A stretch of DNA of 64,000 bases, taken from the NCBI RefSeq assembly GCF_047948215.1, contig NC_134456.1, forward strand, positions 62,019,529 through 62,083,528. Direction: 5' to 3'. Positions 58,840 to 64,000 of this stretch are shown here, piece by piece. This stretch comes from Lycorma delicatula (Eukaryota; Arthropoda; Insecta; Hemiptera; Fulgoridae). Numbering within the stretch: the stretch's first letter is position 1; each line of letters begins with the position of its first letter. The notes under the pieces were generated by a model. It ran no database searches, was not told the origin of the DNA, and saw only the letters and a program-made list of their open reading frames with translations. Position numbers and translations under genes: made by a program.

Positions 58840-59425
58840 CTACTCCTCGGTACTTCCTTGCATCTCATGCGGTTGAAACACCTTTTGTATTCCGATTACC
58901 TCCAACGGAGTAGAGTACCATGCCACCTCCTGCATGACAGCAGTTAAGCACTTTGCAGCTACATTCATATCAGTCAGCGCTACATCGAAAGGTTCCTCAA
59001 TCCAACTACGATACGACTGCCAGTCCATTTTTTTGTTGTAAAGGAACAGGAATCCCTTTTTTCTCATAATCATTTTACTAATTATCAGAAGCGGTAACCA
59101 TGTTACCGCGTGACGACGGAGACAGTAGATGGGTGACAGTCAATTGATTCCAACCAGTCCAAGATCTCAACGAGGTTGCCTGAACGTGGGTGGTGCTGAA
59201 TGGAGGAAGCTGACTATGCTGTAGCTTATTTCTCACCACAATCGCAGTACATCCATATGCCCTGCCATCTGGATGTTGGTTGTTTACACTAAACAGCCTC
59301 TAATGTTCAAATTATTTGTCTCTGATGTAAGGATGACGTCTAGCAGTTCGCAGAAGATCAGCGTTTCCAGTTCCTTCCTTCGGGCGATTACACCACTGAT
59401 ATTCTATATTGTTATTTTCAGGAAA
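58840..59425 (-). pseudogene. Jockey-like LINE, endonuclease N-terminus and linker (dead)
   Basis: The reverse strand begins NNNIEYQW. It then gives HPDGRAYGCTAIVVRNKLQH, LPPFSTTHVQATSL and a RRHAVTWLP-type piece, the first half of a Jockey endonuclease. The second half (GDFN and SDH motifs) is deleted, and the sequence passes to NKKMDWQSYRSWIEEPFDVA and CLTAVMQEVAWYSTPLEVIG, the linker between endonuclease and RT. Frameshifts occur at several points. Confidence 0.8.
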
Positions 59426-59432
59426 TCTCTCA

Positions 59433-60680
59433 TCAAAAAATGTTAGAAATTACCTTTGTTTGCCGACCCAGCAGGTTCCCAATCTCTTGGACCAAAAACT
59501 CATTATTACCCGCTAGCTTCTCAAATTTATCTAGTGAAATAGCAGTCTTATGATCGTTTCCCATCACTGCTTCAGCAAAAGATTGGGATTGAAAAGTGAA
59601 ATATTTATTGAGAGCGTCATCGTTACTATTATTCGGATTTCTAGTGGTTCTCTGTCCTAATGACGGGAAACCACCATGGCCAAGGTTATAAGATTTGTCT
59701 TCCTGATCCCGAGATCTCATAAGAGTGTTCTTCCGAACATAATTCACCCTCGTTTTCTCTTTTCTTTCTAGGATCTCTTTATAAACCCGCAATCTTTAAA
59801 AATTATTGTTTATAGTATGGCAACCTCATGCCATAAAGCAGAGATTACCAGAGTACTTCTATCTGTCTTCTGGCAGTCAGTGGTACAGTGTTCTCATGCA
59901 TACTTCACTCGGTGTTATGGTTTCATGCAGTTATTTCTAGTGTGATTGTACTGCTGGACCTCATACATTGTACCAAATCTGGAGCTCTCTTGGGGTTTCA
60001 AATCTATCACAACAATGTCCCTATTGTTACCCCTAGGTTCCAGGTTCACGAAAAAAGTAGCCAACGGTTCTTTTGTTATTCGGTTGCGAGGGTTTACGAT
60101 TCTCCGAACTTTGGGCCCCTAACTTTCAATCTCCTTCTATATAACAGTAAGTGGGATCGAGTTGTGAAGATTCTTTAACACCAACCGAAACGCCCTCTCA
60201 TCATGTCTTGTGAAGGTATATCATTTGGTTATTTTCTCGAACCACCGAATTATTTTCTTGTAACTCTAAATATCCTACAGCAGTCGAACTTGTTTATTGT
60301 TTATTATTTGTACACTGTATCCTGTCTTGTTTCAACACCGATTCCAACAACTCATGTAGTTTTGTAATATCCGAAATACTATATAATACTATTGGAGGAG
60401 GATAAACTTCTTCCTTTTTTGGAACAATACTGCTGATCTCCTCCACCAGTAGATTATCAAATCGATTTGAATAAAGTATGTTATTTTCAGGAATGTGTTA
60501 GTTACCGCTGGTGTGCGTAAACCGGTATCGTTTGCCATGGCGTATTGACCGTAATGGAGTCTTTAATATCAGAATCACTACTATTCTCCAAGGAACCACT
60601 CTTTTCTACGATCTCATCTCTTATCAACTTCCTTCGCGATGGTTTCCGTGGATCTCTTTTGAAACAATTTAATGGTCCAC
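59433..60680 (-). pseudogene. Jockey-like LINE ORF1 (gag-like, pre-C2HC domain), dead
   Basis: The N-terminal part has RNRGPLNCFKRDPRKPSRRK and SGSLENSSDSDIKDSITVN. The pre-C2HC domain (Pfam PRE_C2HC) is clear at about 60215-60000: RAFRLVLKNLHNS, KEIESLGHKVRRIVNPRNRI and TKEPLATFFVNLEPRGNNRD. The zinc knuckles are degraded: QQYNHTRNNC, then HCTTDCQ. The C-terminal 119 codons (59792-59433) are open, ending LDKFEKLAGNNEFLVQEIGN, LLGRQTKVISNIF. Stops and frameshifts separate these parts. The gene sits directly upstream of the ORF2 remnant, as in intact Jockey elements. Confidence 0.85.
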
Positions 60681-61312
60681 GATTTCTATTTACCTGCGTT
60701 TTTTTTATTTATATTTACCGCGTACAGCTGTGTTTGCTGATTCTTATGTTCGTTTTCTTTTTTTAATTTTAATAAAGTTTTATGCTACATGTTTCATTAA
60801 CTTAATTAATTTATTCTCGTTAATTTCTAATACTCATAGTCACTATTACGTACAGAGTTCATTGCTTTATTAACTTATTACTTAGTGATTTCATTATTGT
60901 GCCCGAAAAATAGCCACCACATTTTTTATGGCAAGATGAAATAAATCTTGCTGTTTGAATAAAACGATATGGCAAACCGAGATACTAAACCAGAATATTC
61001 CGGATGAAAACCAGAGACGGTACCATTCCACCAAGAAAGTTATAAGTGATATCCCCTTATTTAACTAATTTTTGATACTTAGAATTAATAATAGAATAAT
61101 AGAATAATAGAATTAATAATTTCTAATTTGATTTTTCTAATCCTATCATATTATCTTATGATTTCTTCCGTCAATCGCAAAATTTCTCATAGCAATATTC
61201 TTTTTCTGTTTTACAGTAAAAAAAGTATCTGTTTAACCAGATTGTTATACATTAATAAATGTTGATGATGAGCACCAAATAATTAATAATTTACCACTGA
61301 AGTTTACAAAAA
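60681..61312. other. AT-rich spacer, nothing recognised
   Basis: Possible 5'UTR of the Jockey element near 60681-60760, otherwise unassigned AT-rich DNA. Confidence 0.4.
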
Positions 61313-61441
61313 AGCTTTTACGTGGGAATATGAAAAATGGAAATTTGTAGCGTATGAAAAATGCCATGCCTGACCGGGATTCGAACTTGGGACCTCCGGA
61401 TGAAAGCCTGAGGCGCTACCACTCTGCCGCGGGGATCGGCA
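61313..61441 (-). mobile_element. SINE-A, copy 5
   Basis: Reverse strand: gccgatccccgcggcagagt, A box gtggtagcgcc, anticodon arm ctcaggctttcatccgga (Glu-like TTC), B box agttcgaatcccgg, and the body catttttcatacgctacaaa shared with copy 1 at 1.2 kb. Not a tRNA gene, because the acceptor stem is open. Confidence 0.8.
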
Positions 61442-62391
61442 GTGGAATATGTAATGCTTATTTGTTTTGAAATGGAATATTTAATTTATCTTACCTAATA
61501 TACTATATGGGAGCACAAATTATAATTTCCTTCTTCTTATGCCACGTAAAATTTTAAATTGTTATTGCACCTTCGCGTGACATTCGTACGAATTAACCCA
61601 GACGCTCATACGTTCACGTAAAGTATTTTTATATCTGTTTATCGTAAAATAGTACGTACAACTGCATTCGATTATGTTATATATTATACTTATATAATAA
61701 TTAACATTCATACGTTGAACAATACTCAATACATTAAATTTTTAAAAGTATAAAATACGTAGTAAATAAATTTTTTAAACTATCAACTCTTGACAGAATA
61801 TCAATAAACATGAAATAGCTATACGAAGTAAAATCACACAACTATTTCTCCCTCTTATGCAACTGACCCAATTTTTTTTTTAAAGGAATAAATTGAAAAC
61901 GGTATATCAATAATAAAGAAATTTTAGAATTTTAAATAATGTTGAATATTAAGTTTAAATAAAACCATTTTACAGTAATGTGATATTTAACCTACAATCC
62001 ACGTTATATAGTTATTTTGCAATGCAAATAAAAATGCATTAAATATGAATACACGAAACATTATCATGCGAACGAACATTTATACACGTATATTACAAAT
62101 AAATACCTAACACAAGAGTAATCTAACAAATATATATGTTTCCAAATAATTCTTGAAAGATATTTATTGTCTTTGTTGACTATGTGTGTAAAAAAATGTT
62201 TACAAACCTTACACGTAAATAATAATCGTATTTCTAATGGTATTATATGTTTTTAGTTATTTATACATTGTTGTATTGGCAATGATTGGTTCTCGCTTGT
62301 TTTATGTTTTTAGATAAATTATCAAGCGTGTGTTGGCATGTTTTTCCTTATTTATATCTACCTATAACCTGGAAGAAAAAGATCCTTTTAG
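61442..62391. other. AT-rich spacer, nothing recognised
   Basis: AT-rich DNA. A splice-acceptor-like ttttatgtttttag lies at about 62301-62314, ahead of the open frame that follows. Confidence 0.4.
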
Positions 62392-62628
62392 AGAGATGTC
62401 ACTAGCAACACCTCAATCATCCCGATCGTAATTTGCCTATTCTTTATTATGATAGTCATCTTTCCAACCCTAGAAGTATATTTTCTTCTAATGGTTTTAA
62501 CCATAATTATAGGCAGATTTCAAATAGATCCCTTGACCCGTTATTTGATACATTCCCGAAATTCATTTCTACAAAGCATGAAAAATAGGAACGAATCCGG
62601 TACAAGTATTAGCGAAGATACCATTTAG
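62392..62628 (+). other. Small open frame with a hydrophobic segment, unassigned
   Basis: 78 codons are open; the first ATG, at 62449, gives a 59-residue product. The frame begins with a hydrophobic run (TSIIPIVICLFFIMIVIFPT, then VYFLLMVLTIIIG), long enough to span a membrane once or twice. A charged, polar tail follows, with SRNSFLQSMKNRNESG, ending SEDTI. The base composition is more balanced than its surroundings. It could be a terminal exon of a membrane protein, a decayed repeat or chance. No homolog is recognised and no donor or promoter is evident. Confidence 0.22.
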
Positions 62629-62821
62629 TTCCTGCAACAAAAGAAATAAAAAACTCCATTGTTTCCTGTAAATCATAATTATCTTGTTAAACACTCCTTT
62701 CTAATTAGATAGTTTAACTAACCTTAAGAATTTTGCAAAAATATTTTAATTGCTCCCAGATAATGCCCCCCGCTTGGTCCACGAAATACGCCAAATTTTT
62801 GTTGTTTCATTAGTACGAATG
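62629..62821. other. Short spacer
   Basis: Nothing recognised between the small frame and the repeat copy. Confidence 0.4.
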
Positions 62822-63261
62822 TTTTAGGTAGATTTCATAAGAAATCTACGTATTGCAATGAGTACCGATTTCCTGAAAATTCGATACCTTCGCGTTTCAC
62901 ATCCCCCAGACCCCAACCAAAACCGTCAGTCCAAAAGTTTATATTTACATTTATATATATATTTCACTTTCTTGTGGACACGATAACTGCCGTAATTTTG
63001 CATCACTCAATTTCAAATTGATACATAAAAATCTCGGTCGAGTTCGTTAACGGGAAAAATCGGACCATAGGGTGGAAATGAGGGGATTTTTTGAAAAAAC
63101 AAAATATCGCTATAACTTTTTTATTAAGTAAAATATAGAATTCGTTTGAAGTTCCTTTGAGTAAATTTGAAGGTTTTCTTGACTTTGAGGTGGAAATCTA
63201 TTTTATCCCCTACTTAGCATTGAATAAATCTATCTCCGCCTTCCGTCGTGCCGAAAGGGAT
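62822..63261 (-). repeat. Hairpin-ended repeat family R20, copy 2
   Basis: The reverse strand starts tccctttcggcacgacggaa and ends tagatttcttatgaaatcta followed by cctaaaa, with gtaggggataaaa, ttactcaaaggaacttcaaa and cgcgaaggtatcga in between. It matches copy 1 at 20.5 kb at both ends, but lacks most of its middle, including the apparent internal duplication. Confidence 0.75.
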
Positions 63262-64000
63262 TTTTTGTAATCGCATGCTTCCTCCTGTGGGCATATTCAA
63301 ATTACAAGCTTAAATATACAGGTAGAATAAGTTGTTCAATTTTTTAAATTATAAGTTTTTATAAAACATTGTTAGCATATTATTATCGAACTGTTTTCTA
63401 AGTTTGCTGCGTAGTAGATAATGTACAATATGGCAACTGTGTATGCTTAGGGTAATAAAATTCAAGAAAGCTGTTTTAAGTATGGTGTTCTTTAAACATT
63501 ATAACCACTTATAAGGAACATTTTCATTCCTAAATTACCTTCCGAAGTTAAATTCCTAAAACTGTTATCTTTATTAAGTGGTATTTAATATATATGCCTA
63601 CATTCAAGAAAATCATTATATAGTATCGCATTTGAGTTTTTAATTTATCAATTACCATAAATTTCTTCTACTTTTAAAAATGTACGAAATTGTTTTAATT
63701 TTTAATAACTTTTAAGTTAGGACTGTAAGATATTATGTTCTCGTCCATAACGGTCTGCGATGATTTTAATTTAAAATTTACACTTTTGTAATAACACACC
63801 GAACTAAATTGTAAAATAAAATCTTTTTAAAAACTTATTTTAAGGTGTTTTCAATTGCTTTACGATCATGCTCAGTGACTGTGCTGCTGTTGTTTTTATA
63901 TTGACATCAATTGATGCTACCGCTGGCAGTTTTTTATTTAATTTTAGCTTTAAAAAAACAATAAACACATTTTTATGCATTCATTGTCCTCCTGGATTAC
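63262..64000. other. AT-rich spacer to the window edge
   Basis: No recognised gene or repeat. Confidence 0.45.

Noticed and set aside
62392..62628. Mitochondrial ATP6-like insertion (hydrophobic FFIMIVIFP run)
   Set aside because: The similarity is limited to generic hydrophobic residues; no ordered match to ATP6 or neighbouring mitochondrial genes.
1..64000. CRISPR arrays, operons, ribosome binding sites, bacterial-type mobile elements
   Set aside because: No regularly spaced repeats with unique spacers and no prokaryotic gene organisation; all coding traces are eukaryotic transposons.

Overview
The window looks like non-coding, repeat-filled nuclear DNA from an insect, most likely a hemipteran. 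It is very AT-rich with long A/T runs and AT, GT and CA microsatellites. I see no operon, no compact gene order, no functional RNA gene and no intact host protein-coding gene. The hemipteran assignment rests on the mix of elements (tRNA-headed SINEs, Jockey, RTE and R1/I-like LINEs, a DUF4817-type transposase, a Cys-containing multicopy family), recognised from memory rather than by a search. A planthopper or lanternfly would fit but is not proven.

Layout. 0-10 kb: the N-terminal remnant of a Helitron protein at the left edge, a SINE-A copy, a LINE 5'UTR-like block, a hammerhead-like motif and an inverted pair of SINE-B copies. 10-23 kb: a broken copy of a multicopy CYFC protein family, a SINE-B nested inside another SINE-B at 17 kb, and first copies of two unnamed repeat families (14.1 and 20.5 kb). 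23.3-25.9 kb: a 2.56-kb DNA transposon with inverted repeats of about 0.5 kb around a dead DUF4817/DDE transposase, itself carrying a 121-bp palindromic insertion. 28-35 kb: long GT microsatellite, a perfect 21-bp hairpin, R1/I-type LINE remnants and a Jockey ORF2 remnant split by a SINE-B. 36.7-40.0 kb: the longest coding stretch, a near full-length RTE-like LINE that is dead. 42-48 kb: a 5'-truncated LINE with a perfect 15-bp target duplication, a 167-bp tandem duplication and an R1/I-like ORF1 split by a SINE-B. 48-64 kb: another SINE-B with a perfect 15-bp target duplication, a MITE-like relative of the 23-kb transposon, a Jockey element lacking its RT core, further SINE-A copies, a small hydrophobic open frame and a second copy of the 20.5-kb repeat family.

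How the parts relate. The elements form a parasitic hierarchy. The LINEs encode endonuclease and reverse transcriptase. The SINEs carry only tRNA-like Pol III promoter boxes and were evidently moved by LINE machinery, since several sit between clear 12-15 bp target duplications. The MITE-like element depends on a transposase such as the one at 24 kb. Every coding element here is disabled by stops, frameshifts, internal deletions or nested insertions. I found no new host system. The most novel-looking items are the long-TIR transposon family with its MITE-like derivative, the hairpin-ended repeat family at 20.5/62.8 kb, and the palindrome inside the SINE-B head.
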